Assembly (NCBI GenBank): GCA_026770585.1
Contig: MU646303.1
Coordinates: 805,361 to 826,463 of the forward strand
DNA length: 21,103 nucleotides
Direction of reading: 5' to 3'
Source of the DNA: Baffinella frigidus
Taxonomy: Eukaryota; Cryptophyceae; Cryptomonadales; Baffinellaceae
Shown: piece after piece, positions 8,723 to 16,046 of the stretch
How positions within the stretch are numbered: position 1 is the first letter of the stretch
Layout of the letters: the number at the start of each line of letters is the position of its first letter
Notes under the pieces: model-generated
What the model saw: only the letters and a program-made list of their open reading frames with translations
What the model was told of the DNA's origin: nothing
Database searches by the model: none
Made by a program: the position numbers and the translations under genes

Positions 8723-8747
8723 GTAAACCTTGTCCCCCCCCTGTTTT

Positions 8748-8774
8748 CCTCCATAACCTCCATAAGCTCCATAA
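8748..8774 (+). repeat. CTCCATAA repeat, second site
   Basis: CTCCATAACCTCCATAAG followed by CTCCATAAC, the same family as 8248-8273. Confidence 0.65.
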
Positions 8775-8825
8775 CGGCTGCCTTTTCCCTCCGCTAACCC
8801 GTCACACTTTGGAAGACCGCTCGGC

Positions 8826-9020
8826 GGGGACTGACGCGCGTGGGTGTTGACGCGCGTGGGTGCTGACGTGTGTGACGTACGTGGGTGATAACGGGGTTGG
8901 GTCTTGACGCGCCTGAGTGCTGTTACGCGTGAATGCTAATGCGGGTAAGCGCTGTTGCGGTGCTAACGCGGGTGGACTGAAGCGGGAGGATGCTAACGCG
9001 GGTGGGTGCTAACGCTTGTC
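8826..9020 (+). repeat. degenerate minisatellite, GCTAACGCGGGTGGGT-like
   Basis: About ten diverged units of 15-18 bp reading GACGCGCGTGGGTGTT, GCTGACGTGTGTGACG, GCTAACGCGGGTGG and so on. The 5' units are better conserved. A related array lies at 11131-11245. Confidence 0.7.
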
Positions 9021-9271
9021 TTGGCAATTTGCTGATGTTGTTTCTGACGCTTGGATTGCTCTGAATTTTGCTGACTTCCGTTGGTTATATCCCAACAATA
9101 CCACATTTGTCTCCTTTCGTCTTTGGTGTCTGACCTTGCCCTCCCGTGGTTTCCACACCCCCGCAGTCCCTCTCACCTTGTGGGGTATCCGTGGCTGGAG
9201 CGTTTATACTTCAAGCATGGGATACCATGAGCCTCATGAAGGCTGACTTGGGTTTCGGTGTGTGTGCGAGA

Positions 9272-10170
9272 CTGTGCCTTTTTGGTCTAACTCAAACACC
9301 CCGCAAAAAACTCGCCCTGTATCCCCTCTTCACGAGCCTTTGCACTGGAGAGCTAAACGCGACCCGAAAGCGAAAAGGCTTTCTCTGCAGTCCTTTCTAC
9401 GGAAGGGCGTGTCGTTGGCATACGTTGGGAGAAATTAAAACCTAAGGGGCCTAAAGGATTTGGGTTTGATGAGGGTACCCTTTGGCCGGTTAATTAAAAC
9501 CTAAAGGACCTAAACCTAAAGGACCTAAAGGATCTGCCGCGATCCTCTGCACTACTGGGAGGCCTGAATGTGATCCGAAAGAAAGCATAGCTTTTCTGCA
9601 GAACAAGTTCCGGTGTCCGTCCATGGTGGGAGTTAAAAGAACCTAACGGACCTAAAAAAAATGGCGTGCGCGAGCATACGTAGGGAACTCGCGTCGAGGG
9701 GATCTGTGCCTTTTGGGTCTAACTCAAACACCCCAACCAGTCTCAATCCCCTCTTTACGAGCCTCTGCACTGGAGAGCTCAACGCGATCCGAAAGCAGAA
9801 TTGCTATCTCTGCAGATCCTTTCTACGGAAGGGCGTGTCGTTGGGCTATGTTGGGCAAAATTCAAACCTAAAGGACCTAAAGGACAAAAACGATCAGCGG
9901 ACTTCGAAGGGAGTTTGAATAAAAGACCCAGGATCCTACGGTAGGCAACCCATAGGGGCACTGGAGGGTTCCTACGGATGAGGTAAAAGTAAAGGCAAGC
10001 CGTCGTCAGGGGCCTTTCAAGGCGAGGCAAGCCACTAAAGTGAATTTTGCTGGGGCGTCCAGTTCCTGCCTTTGTAGGATCCTACACGGGAGGGGGGCTT
10101 GATGTGATCTGAAAGGAAGCATGGCCTTTCTACAGAACCAGTTCTGGTGTCCGCCTATGAAAGGACCTAA
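9272..10170 (+). repeat. four-copy diverged repeat with CCTAAAGGA tails
   Basis: Copies start near 9272, 9544, 9704 and 10080. Copies 1 and 3 share CTAACTCAAACACCCC, CACTGGAGAGCT, TTTCTACGGAAGGGCGTGTC. Copies 2 and 4 share GGTGTCCG and GAAAG(A/G)AAGCAT. All share TGATCYGAAAG-like and CTGCAG-like cores. Each unit ends in degenerate AACCTAAAGGACCTAAAGGA strings (about 9438-9460, 9491-9533, 9637-9658, 9867-9883, 10158-10170). A palindrome CCTACGGTAGG (9935-9945) lies between copies 3 and 4. Open frames here are short and not conserved between copies, so I treat this as non-coding repeat. Confidence 0.7.
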
Positions 10171-10550
10171 TTGTCTGCTGCGGGGAGCTTGTGCTTGTCA
10201 AGCTACTGTCAAGGGCTGCATGCCCAGCAGAGCTCGAGCCTGGCCCCCTCTCACTGCAGCTCGGCTTGACAACGTCAAGGAGCGTCAGGAACGCTCAGAG
10301 CTCAGCTGAGAAAGGCAGAGGACTCCACAAAGATGAAAAATCTAGAGAAGCAGCGACGAAAGGAAAAGCAGTTCAACGGATCAGGCCTCAACGATCAGCA
10401 GTCAAAAGGATGGCATTGTACTTGCATAAACCTGATGGGAATTCTACCTAGGAAATAGATGCGGAAATCCTCAGGTTGTGAGTACTCCAGCACCAAACGA
10501 GACCACCTCCTTGACAGTGTTGTCGAAAATGTGGGACCCCCATTCCTGAA
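10171..10550. other. gene-free stretch, nothing recognised
   Basis: A 86-codon frame at 10191-10451 shows no domain and unremarkable codon usage. No structure is visible beyond a short GACAACGTC palindrome. Confidence 0.5.
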
Positions 10551-10554
10551 CTGT

Positions 10555-11040
10555 CAAAACCACAACCCCTGAACCCTGAACCTCAAACCCTAAACCCTAA
10601 ACCCTAAACCTTAAACCCCTACACCGTACAATATAAACCTTAAACCTTAACCACTAAACACTAAACCTTAAAACAAAACTCTAAAAAGCCAACCTTTCAA
10701 CAATGATTGCTCAAAACCCAAAATGAACCTCAAACTCTAAACCCTGAACCTCAAACCCTAAATCCAAACCCTTAAACCCTAAACCCTAAACCCTAAACCC
10801 TAAACCCTAAACCCTAAACCCTAAACCCTAAACCCTAAACTCCAAACTCCAAACCTCAACCCCTCAGATCCTAAACCCTAAACCCAAAATTCTAAACCCT
10901 ACACCCAAACCCCTAAACCTTAAATCCTAAACCCTAAACTCTGTCAACTCCAAACCGTCTACGCAAAACGCTCAACGCCAAATGCTCTACGCGTTACCCT
11001 CTACCGTAAATTCTAAACCCTGAACCGAAAACCCCAAACC
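10555..11040 (+). repeat. interstitial telomere-like array (CCCTAAA)
   Basis: About 0.5 kb of degenerate heptamers (CCCTAAA, CCCTGAA, CCTTAAA, CCTCAAA). Its core at 10777-10839 is nine perfect CCCTAAA units. The heptamer is the Arabidopsis-type telomere repeat (C-rich strand here). Decay increases away from the core. It could be a healed break, an insertion of telomeric DNA, or a large intron of the kind seen at 13983-14159, but no flanking exon is recognised. Confidence 0.92.
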
Positions 11041-11130
11041 CTTCAAAAACGCTCGATCTGATTGATCTGGGGTCTCTGCAAGGTGAGTCTCATGAGGTCT
11101 GAAAATGGACGATTTGTCTTTCTGTGAGTG

Positions 11131-11245
11131 TTGGTGGGGTGGGCTGACACGTATGGCGGGCTGACGCGTGTCTTGAGCGGACGCATGTGGTGGGCTGACA
11201 CGTGTGGTGAACTGACGCGTGCTGACTCGTGTCGTGGACTAGCGT
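11131..11245 (+). repeat. minisatellite, GGGCTGACACGTGTGGT-like
   Basis: Six or so units of about 17 bp (GGGCTGACACGTATGG, GGGCTGACGCGTGTC, GGGCTGACACGTGTGG, AACTGACGCGTG). It shares the GCTGACGCGTG core with the array at 8826-9020. Confidence 0.7.
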
Positions 11246-11890
11246 GTCCCAACTGGCTTGAGGGAGAGCGCTGGGTCTCGACAGCTTTTTTGTCTAAGAT
11301 CCTAATAAACTGTCGGAAAATTGCAAAGGGAAATGCAGATACACCCGTATCAATTAACACCTCTCTGGATTCAAACAGGAAAAGGCATACTGCCTGATTT
11401 TTGGTGCTTGCGTGGGGGGGGGGCGGAGAAAGGGGACTCGGTCGCATCCCATTGGGTCGAGTCGGGGAGCTCATTTGAGGATTGTTCCCATCCCCTCAAG
11501 AGTGAGGTGGGCGTGGCCGTCGATGTGAGTGTATGCAAAGCACCAGGGCACCAAAGGTACTCTGGTTCCTGGCCTCAAACCTCTCCCTTCACAGAGCCGA
11601 AGGCGGGACATGTGATCAATGAGCGGTGCTGTTATTCTCCCCGCACAACCCTTCCTGCACTCAGCCCGACACCTGGAAACGCGCTCGCACACACACCAAA
11701 CCCAATTCAGCCTTTAATTAAGGACGAGCTTTCCACCGTAGCACCTTGTGATGCTCAGTGCTCCCCTGGGGGAGCAACTCCTGGACGTGACTGTGTGGAC
11801 GTGCCCTGTGTAAAGTCACTCCGGCCATCCTACATGGGGTAACATCCCCAGAAGTAACTCGCGTTGGAAGGAGGGGACGCAGACTGTTGG
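11246..11890. other. gene-free stretch with an unsupported open frame
   Basis: A 173-codon plus-strand frame (11321-11842) has no domain, mixed third-position composition and a G homopolymer (11415-11423). I would not call it a gene. Confidence 0.45.
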
Positions 11891-11996
11891 GTACAGGGGT
11901 ACCTCGCTTAGCCCTTAACTGGTGAGGGTCCAGGACGAGCCCGCCTCGGGGGTATCCCTTAAGTGGCGAGAGGGTCTTAAAGGACCCCCTACAGGT

Positions 11997-12032
11997 CCTA
12001 GGCAGGTCCTAGGGCCCTACGGTAGGGCGTAT
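11997..12032 (+). repeat. palindrome module, third copy
   Basis: Same 36-bp block as 118-153 and 221-256, one or two differences, including the palindrome CCTACGGTAGG (12016-12026). The motif ATCCCTTAAGTGG precedes it (11953-11966), as in the first copy. Confidence 0.85.
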
Positions 12033-12091
12033 CCCAGGCCGGATACCCATGTGTGGGCCTGTGGGCCCAAACAAACACGGGGGTTGCGGTG

Positions 12092-12209
12092 TACAGGGGT
12101 ACCTCGCTCATAAGAAACCGCCACCCACCTAGGACCATAGGGCCCTAGGCATAGGCCTACTGTAGGGCCCTAGAGGGGGGCGGTTTCTTATGAGCGAGGT
12201 ACCCCTGTA
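12092..12209. mobile_element. 118-bp MITE-like element with perfect 31-bp inverted ends
   Basis: The left arm starts TACAGGGGTACCTCGCTCAT and the right arm is its exact complement ending CCCCTGTA (12179-12209). The interior of about 56 bp is a string of palindromes (CCTAGG, GGGCCC). The terminal TA on each side could be a TA target duplication of a Tc1/mariner-like element. A related arm start ACAGGGGTACCTCGCT occurs alone at 11893-11908. A diverged second copy is at 282-402. Non-coding and non-autonomous. Confidence 0.88.
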
Positions 12210-12306
12210 TCGCAAGCAGTAGCTCACGCGTCCATATCTTCATCGATGGCTGTCTTCCCGGTGGTCACGCGGTAGTTCACAAGCCCCTGGTGTAGGGTTT
12301 AGGGTT

Positions 12307-12493
12307 CACACGGATGTCTGGGTTACAAGAACACGGGCCGTAAGAACCCGCACCGGATGTAGGGCCTGCATGTTCTTAATTTGGTGCCAGGGGATTGACT
12401 AAATCTCACGTTGAGTGAGACCAAATCTCACGTTTAGTGAGACACCGACCGAGGCTCGACCAAAGGTGTTCTTGTACCCCGGATATCCCTGTG
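12307..12493. mobile_element. 187-bp element with 28-bp imperfect inverted ends
   Basis: CACACGGATGTCTGGGTTAC... on the left matches the complement of the right end (GTGTTCTTGTACCCCGGATA...CTGTG) at 24 of 28 positions. The flanks on both sides are telomere-like (GTAGGGTTTAGGGTT left, GGTTAAGGGTTAAGGG right), so the element appears to lie inside a TTTAGGG-type array. Confidence 0.65.
12401..12444 (+). repeat. 22-bp tandem pair with internal palindromes
   Basis: AAATCTCACGTTGAGTGAGA plus CC, then nearly the same again. Each unit contains TCTCAC...GTGAGA, a 6-bp inverted pair around five bases. It lies within the 187-bp element. Confidence 0.8.
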
Positions 12494-12600
12494 TTTTTTT
12501 TGGTTAAGGGTTAAGGGTTAAGGGTTTAGGGTTTAGAGTTAAGGGTTCAGTGTTTAGGGTTTAGGGTTCAGGGGTTAGGGGTGAGGGGTTAGGGTTAATA
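12494..12600 (+). repeat. telomere-like array, G-rich strand
   Basis: GGTTAAGGG, GGTTTAGGG, GGTTCAGGG and related heptamers in tandem. A short piece (12290-12306) lies on the other side of the 187-bp element. Confidence 0.85.
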
Positions 12601-12685
12601 AATTGTTTTCTCGGAGAAGGTCCGGGGCAGCAACTAGACACCATAAGAGAACCACATCAGGGTGATGAGGCATGTGGTAAACCCC

Positions 12686-12720
12686 CCTGCAGACTCAAGG
12701 CGGAGCCTTAAGTCTGCAGG
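12686..12720. repeat. 16-bp hairpin
   Basis: CCTGCAGACTCAAGGC (12686-12701), loop GGA, then GCCTTAAGTCTGCAGG; one mismatch. It is followed by AAATCAACTTTTG, reminiscent of the hairpin elements at 13743 and 20472. Confidence 0.8.
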
Positions 12721-12770
12721 AAATCAACTTTTGCAATCGTTCGATTTGGTTCACTTCTGGTGGCTGGTGG

Positions 12771-13415
12771 ATGAAGAGCTGCTGGGGGCTGAAGTTTCCT
12801 CTGAAGCCACTTAACAGCCACCGAGGTCTTCACGGATGCAGTCCATCTAAACGATTTGTACAAGAATCTTATCCATTGCTAAGGATTCCAACAGGAATTT
12901 CCCCCGAGAATTCGGAGGAAATTATCTTGCAATCAATTATGTTTTTGAGAGAAACGCGCTGCAGGATTCGGGGAGAGGGAAAAGGGCTGAGGAGGGCCCG
13001 ACGCTGGAAGTGCTGCACGGGGCCGAGAAACACGGGGAGGGAAAGGGCCGAGACCGCAGGATTGTTCAAGCCCCCGATGAAGAATGGCGCGCGATTCCCG
13101 AGGACCTTTCGTGCGCACGCTTCCAACGGCCCCCGCACTGGCTGGCACATCTGCACCCAGTTCGACGGCGATGATACCGCGACGCACCTGCCCGTGGGCG
13201 AGACGCCGGTCAGGGAGCTGTCTGAAGACACGCGTTGCCCTTGGAGCCCTTTTCCCCTGAGGCGGGCCCGTTCAGGACCCCGTCCTCACAAGCTGCCATG
13301 GCTACATGGTGAGCGAGGATTGCACAGGGTGGGGGAGCAGGGGGAGGCTAGGGGAGGCAGCGTGCGGTCAGGGCCAGCGGCGGGGCACGGGATCTCATCT
13401 CCAGAAACGATGTAA
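12771..13415 (+). CDS. tandem gene unit 1, unknown protein
   Basis: An open frame of 214 codons. Its 3' half (from about 13104) is a unit repeated in tandem at 13445-13738 in the same frame. The shared protein reads HASNGPRTGWHICTQFDGDD, then TATHLPVGETPVREL, then PWLHGERGLHRVG, ending GISSPETM and a stop. In the GDDTATHLPV part the two copies differ only at third codon positions (13172, 13175, 13178), all silent. Unit 1 alone has a 75-bp in-frame insertion (13221-13295) flanked by AGCTG. The first 110 codons are not repeated and look less coding. Splicing is possible (GTGAGC at 13309; acceptor CACCCAG at 13160). I do not recognise the family. Confidence 0.4.
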   Translation: MKSCWGLKFPLKPLNSHRGLHGCSPSKRFVQESYPLLRIPTGISPENSEEIILQSIMFLRETRCRIRGEGKGLRRARRWKCCTGPRNTGRERAETAGLFKPPMKNGARFPRTFRAHASNGPRTGWHICTQFDGDDTATHLPVGETPVRELSEDTRCPWSPFPLRRARSGPRPHKLPWLHGERGLHRVGEQGEARGGSVRSGPAAGHGISSPETM

Positions 13416-13782
13416 AACTACTGTTTTCTAAAGTTAATTATCCCTTGAAAACAAGCCACGCTTCCAACGGCCCCCGCACTGGCTGGCACATCTGCACCCA
13501 GTTCGACGGCGACGACACAGCGACGCACCTGCCCGTTACCTTCATTAGTCAACCATTGAGGCTCATCACCTGTCCGACCGAGGCTCACACCGTGGGCGAG
13601 ACGCCGGTCAGGGAGCTGCCATGGCTACATGGTGAGCGAGGCTTGCACAGGGTGGGGGGGGAGGGGGGGGGGGGGGGAGGCAGCTTGCGGTCCAGGTCAG
13701 CGGCGGGGCAGGGGATCTCATCTCCGGAAACGATGTAAAAATACTGTTTTCTAAAGTTGATCATCCCTTGAAAACACGCCAC
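13116..13782 (+). repeat. 341-bp tandem duplication
   Basis: Unit 1 starts at 13116, unit 2 at 13457 (both CACGCTTCCAACGGCC). Each runs through the conserved coding part, a G-rich tract, GGGATCTCATCTCC, and ends in ACTGTTTTCTAAAGTT...CCCTTGAAAACA. They differ by a 75-bp insertion in unit 1 and a 57-bp insertion in unit 2, both multiples of three. Confidence 0.88.
13445..13738 (+). CDS. tandem gene unit 2, unknown protein
   Basis: 97-codon frame, the second copy of the unit in 13116-13415. It has a 57-bp in-frame insertion (13537-13593, flanked by CCGT) between LPV and GETPVREL, and lacks the 75-bp insertion of unit 1. The G-rich tract is longer in pure G but keeps the same codon count, giving a Gly run in place of EQGEARGG. 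Both units end in GISSPETM-stop. Retained frame despite indels argues for coding, but the lack of a recognised family and the short length keep confidence low. Confidence 0.35.
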   Translation: MKTSHASNGPRTGWHICTQFDGDDTATHLPVTFISQPLRLITCPTEAHTVGETPVRELPWLHGERGLHRVGGEGGGGGGSLRSRSAAGQGISSPETM

Positions 13783-13854
13783 TTTTGGCATATTTTGGGT
13801 CTGACACGCCAAAAGTGGCGTGTTTTCAAGGGAGAATCAACTTTAGAAAACAGT
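13743..13854. mobile_element. 112-bp foldback element
   Basis: ACTGTTTTCTAAAGTTGATC... at 13743-13789 pairs with 13808-13854 at 45 of 47 positions, with an 18-base loop. A single-arm copy ends the preceding duplication unit (13421-13454). The core TTTCTAAAGTTGA is shared with the large hairpin at 20472. The element provides the last codons and the stop of the minus-strand CX9C gene. Confidence 0.88.
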
Positions 13855-14093
13855 GTTTTGATATCGATTCCGGAGGTAAGGACGGGGCGGCGCACTTGAC
13901 GAAGGAGCTGAGCTGGCTGTCGCACTCCATCTCGACTTCCTGGAAAGCCCCCACCAGGTTCCTGTTCGCGCACTCTCGCACGCTGGTTTGGGGTTTGGGG
14001 TTTGGGGTTTTGGTGTTTGGTGTTTGGGGTTTGGGGTTTGGGGTTTGGGGTTTGGGGTTTTGTGTTTGGTGTTTGGTGTTTAGGGTTCAGGGA

Positions 14094-14139
<46 letters not shown>

Positions 14140-14305
14140 GGTCTCTTGGGGGGTTGAACCTGTTCTCCAGCTCCCCGCACAGCTGCTTGGAGCAGCGGTC
14201 CGGAGACGAGACAGGGTGTGTGCAGTTGCACGCCATGAACTCGAGGATCGGCCCAGAGCACGCCTCCGCCATCGCGCCCTCGGACGTCAGTTCCTTGGAC
14301 GCCAT
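13826..14305 (-). CDS. small CX9C (CHCH-like) protein, two exons
   Basis: Exon 1 is 14305-14160 (48 codons plus 2 nt) and exon 2 is 13982-13826; the intron is 13983-14159, GT-AG, phase 2. The 100-residue product has Cys16-x9-Cys26 (CSGPILEFMAC), Cys43-x9-Cys53 (CGELENSVREC) and Cys69-x9-Cys79 (CDSQLSSFVKC). The middle CX9C exists only after splicing, which strongly supports the exon join. Twin CX9C proteins are imported into the mitochondrial intermembrane space and oxidised by Mia40/Erv1. They serve in respiratory complex assembly or as subunits, e.g. complex I NDUFA8 or COX factors. EFMAC recalls NDUFA8-like proteins, but the match is too weak to name it. The start is the ATG at 14305; a longer in-frame Met lies at 14380. 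The last 15 or so residues and the TGA fall in a foldback element, so the C-terminus may be secondarily altered. Confidence 0.72.
13983..14159 (-). repeat. telomere-like array forming the CX9C gene intron
   Basis: On the coding (minus) strand the intron starts GTTCAACCCCCC and passes through CCCTCAA units, then CCCTAAA/CCAAACA and CCCCAAA units, ending CCCCAAACCAG before exon 2. Almost the entire 177-nt intron is degenerate telomere-like heptamer. Confidence 0.75.
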
Positions 14306-14503
14306 CCTGGAAGGAACGTGCTTGTGCAAGTGCGACAGCTGGGTGCTGCGGTAGGGTTGAGTTAGCTGGTAACTTGTCACGGTATCAGCTGAGTGCTGGT
14401 ATACGAGTTATCAGATATGTCAGATCTCAGCTAATATCACTGGGCAACCCCACCCTCACCCTCTAAAACGGAACCCCCGCCCAAACCACCAACTCCAAAC
14501 CAG
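14306..14503. other. intergenic, upstream of CX9C gene
   Basis: Short region with repeated ATCAG/GATATGTCAGATCTCAGC words and a C-rich stretch ending CCAAACCAG at 14503, which resembles the intron 3' ends seen elsewhere. Confidence 0.4.
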
Positions 14504-14649
14504 GCAAGATCCAGCACCAAGAAGAACACCTGAGATCGCATGCATGCCAGCCTTCCAGCACAACCCCGCTCCCAGGACAGTCCAAGACAGATCCGGTGAC
14601 AATTATCAGGTGGTGGGCAACCCCCTCATCACCGTCGAACGACAGCCGA
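14504..14649 (+). CDS. candidate internal exon, unknown protein
   Basis: Bounded by an acceptor in the context CTCCAAACCAG (the same AAACCAG end as four supported introns) and a consensus donor GTAAGT at 14650. It is open throughout in one frame, with residues such as SGDNYQVVGNPLITVERQP near its end. The frame remains open past the donor to 14852. No partner exons or family are recognised, so this is suggestive only. Confidence 0.3.
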
Positions 14650-14652
14650 GTA

Positions 14653-15019
14653 AGTACGCCCACCGGGCCCCCCCCAAAAAAGCAGCAGACGGGAAACACC
14701 ACGGCACGTATGCAGGCCGCCCACCGCCCCTAGCAAAGAGTGCACCCACACAGTTCTCATGCGAACCATTCCACGGTGTGCGGCACCTCCAGATCCCGGA
14801 AGCCGCTGAATTCCCACGCACAGACGCACCCAGCGGAAATCAGCGGAGATGAACGCACAAAGCGCCGGTGCAGGAAGATTGGCAGGCGCCGAGCACAGGG
14901 AACACACCTGGGAGCACGCCGGACCGAAGGCACGCAGCAGCCGCTTTAGGAACAATACCCTGCCGACACAGCAGCCCCCCGTGTCCACTCCCAACCCCTG
15001 CGGTTCCGCGTTTCTTGGT
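14653..15019. other. GC-rich stretch without a supported gene
   Basis: Overlapping frames on both strands (the longest on the minus strand, 14629-15102) lack domain or codon support. Contains C7/A6 homopolymers near 14669-14682. Confidence 0.4.
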
Positions 15020-15054
15020 GCTTGGGAGTGGTCACGTGACCGCTTGGGAGTGGT
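15020..15054 (+). promoter_or_regulatory. G-box palindrome between direct repeats
   Basis: The 12-bp palindrome GGTCACGTGACC (15030-15041), containing CACGTG, sits between two identical 13-mers GCTTGGGAGTGGT (15020-15032 and 15042-15054). It lies about 80 bp upstream of the start codon at 15135. CACGTG is a bHLH/bZIP target in plants and many eukaryotes; its use here is inferred from position. Confidence 0.45.
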
Positions 15055-15134
15055 ACCTTTCGGGCCGTAGCCGGAGCTGCTGGGGGGGTTGTCTTCATTC
15101 ATCTCGCCAGCCTCGGAGTTGATCCTCTTGAGGG

Positions 15135-15943
15135 ATGGACCTTCAAGGATGGATCTTACAGGCGACGGCCGCGCTCGCCAAGACCCAGGGCAAGGAGGGG
15201 ATCGACGCTGCGCTCCCGGAGTATCTCACCCCAGGTGTGTGATCTCGGTAGGGTCCGTGGTCGTTTTCTTCTGCTCACTGGGGGGACGGGCGGTGGCCAG
15301 GGTGATAGGGGCTGGCTTCGCCTCGGGCAGCATTAACAGTGCAGCTCTCTCCCCCTCTCTCTCGCTCTCTATCTCTCTCTCTCTCTCTCTGTGCTCGAGC
15401 ATCGCTATACGACACAAGTAGTTCCTGGCGCCAATTGGTGCAGGACCAGCCCGGCGACAATTGGCACCCGGAGGTGATGAGACCGGCCTTCGGCTGGTTC
15501 CAGATGAGGCCATGCTGCACCGGTCCTGCAGGACCAGCGTGGATTCACCAGCTCTCTGCTGGGTGCGTCGATGGTATCTGATCAGCCTGAGAGGAACGGC
15601 AGGCCATGAGTAGAAATACAGCTCAAAAAATCCCCTTGATCCTTGGGTAGGCACGTCATCGCAGCTCTACAGCGCAGCGGCGGCGTCAGCGTCCTCGCCG
15701 GACCCAGCTCCGGAAGAGACGCTCAAAGCCGCGGCGCAGCTGGCGCTGGCCGCATTGGAATGGCGCCGGGAGAGCAGGTACGCGCAGCCGGAGATGCTGC
15801 AGGCGGCGCAGCTCAAGTGCGCGGAGGAGTGCGGGCTGCTCTACCTGAGCCCGGTGCGCGCGACAGACGGGCGCTGCGTGGTCTACGGGCGAGCACGGCA
15901 GGATCCGTGGGACCCGGAGAGCGGGGAGACGCTGGCGCTGATG
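15135..15943 (+). CDS. CRAL-TRIO-like protein, first two exons (3' end unresolved)
   Basis: Exon 1 is 15135-15234: an ATG right after an in-frame TGA, encoding MDLQGWILQATAALAKTQGK and ending PEYLTP. Exon 2 is 15651-15943; the intron 15235-15650 is GTGTGT...GGTAG, phase 1, and the frame continues across the join. Exon 2 reads APEETLKAAAQLALAALEWR, then CAEECGLLYLSPVRATDGRC, then VVYGRARQDPWDP, ending LALM before donor GTACGT. Third positions are strongly G/C. The pattern helix-EWRRE, then YLSP, then DGRxVVYxRxRxDPW, resembles the start of a CRAL-TRIO (Sec14-like lipid-binding) domain. It stops before the lipid-pocket core, which must lie in later exons. A possible acceptor CACCAG at 16046 follows, but no convincing exon 3 is seen, so the gene may be truncated. 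Exon calls are good; the family is moderate. Confidence 0.55.
15344..15391 (+). repeat. TC microsatellite in intron 1
   Basis: CTCTCTCCCCCTCTCTCTCG then (TC)n, inside the first intron of the CRAL-TRIO-like gene. Confidence 0.9.
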
Positions 15944-16046
15944 GTACGTCTTTAGGGCTTAGGGTTTCGGGTTCGGGGCTTCGGGGTTTAGGGGTTTAGG
16001 GTTTCGGGTTCGCCCTGCCCACGCGGCGTGTGCTCCCTCCCACCAG
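15944..16046 (+). repeat. telomere-like sequence at start of an intron
   Basis: Directly after donor GTACGT come TTTAGGG, CTTAGGG, TTTCGGG, TTCGGGG and TTTAGGGG units to about 16012, then ordinary sequence to CTCCCACCAG at 16046. Here the telomere-like motif is in the G-rich orientation relative to the transcript, unlike the other introns. Confidence 0.6.

Noticed and set aside
11321-11842. 173-codon plus-strand frame
   Set aside because: No domain, no codon bias and a homopolymer; length alone is not enough.
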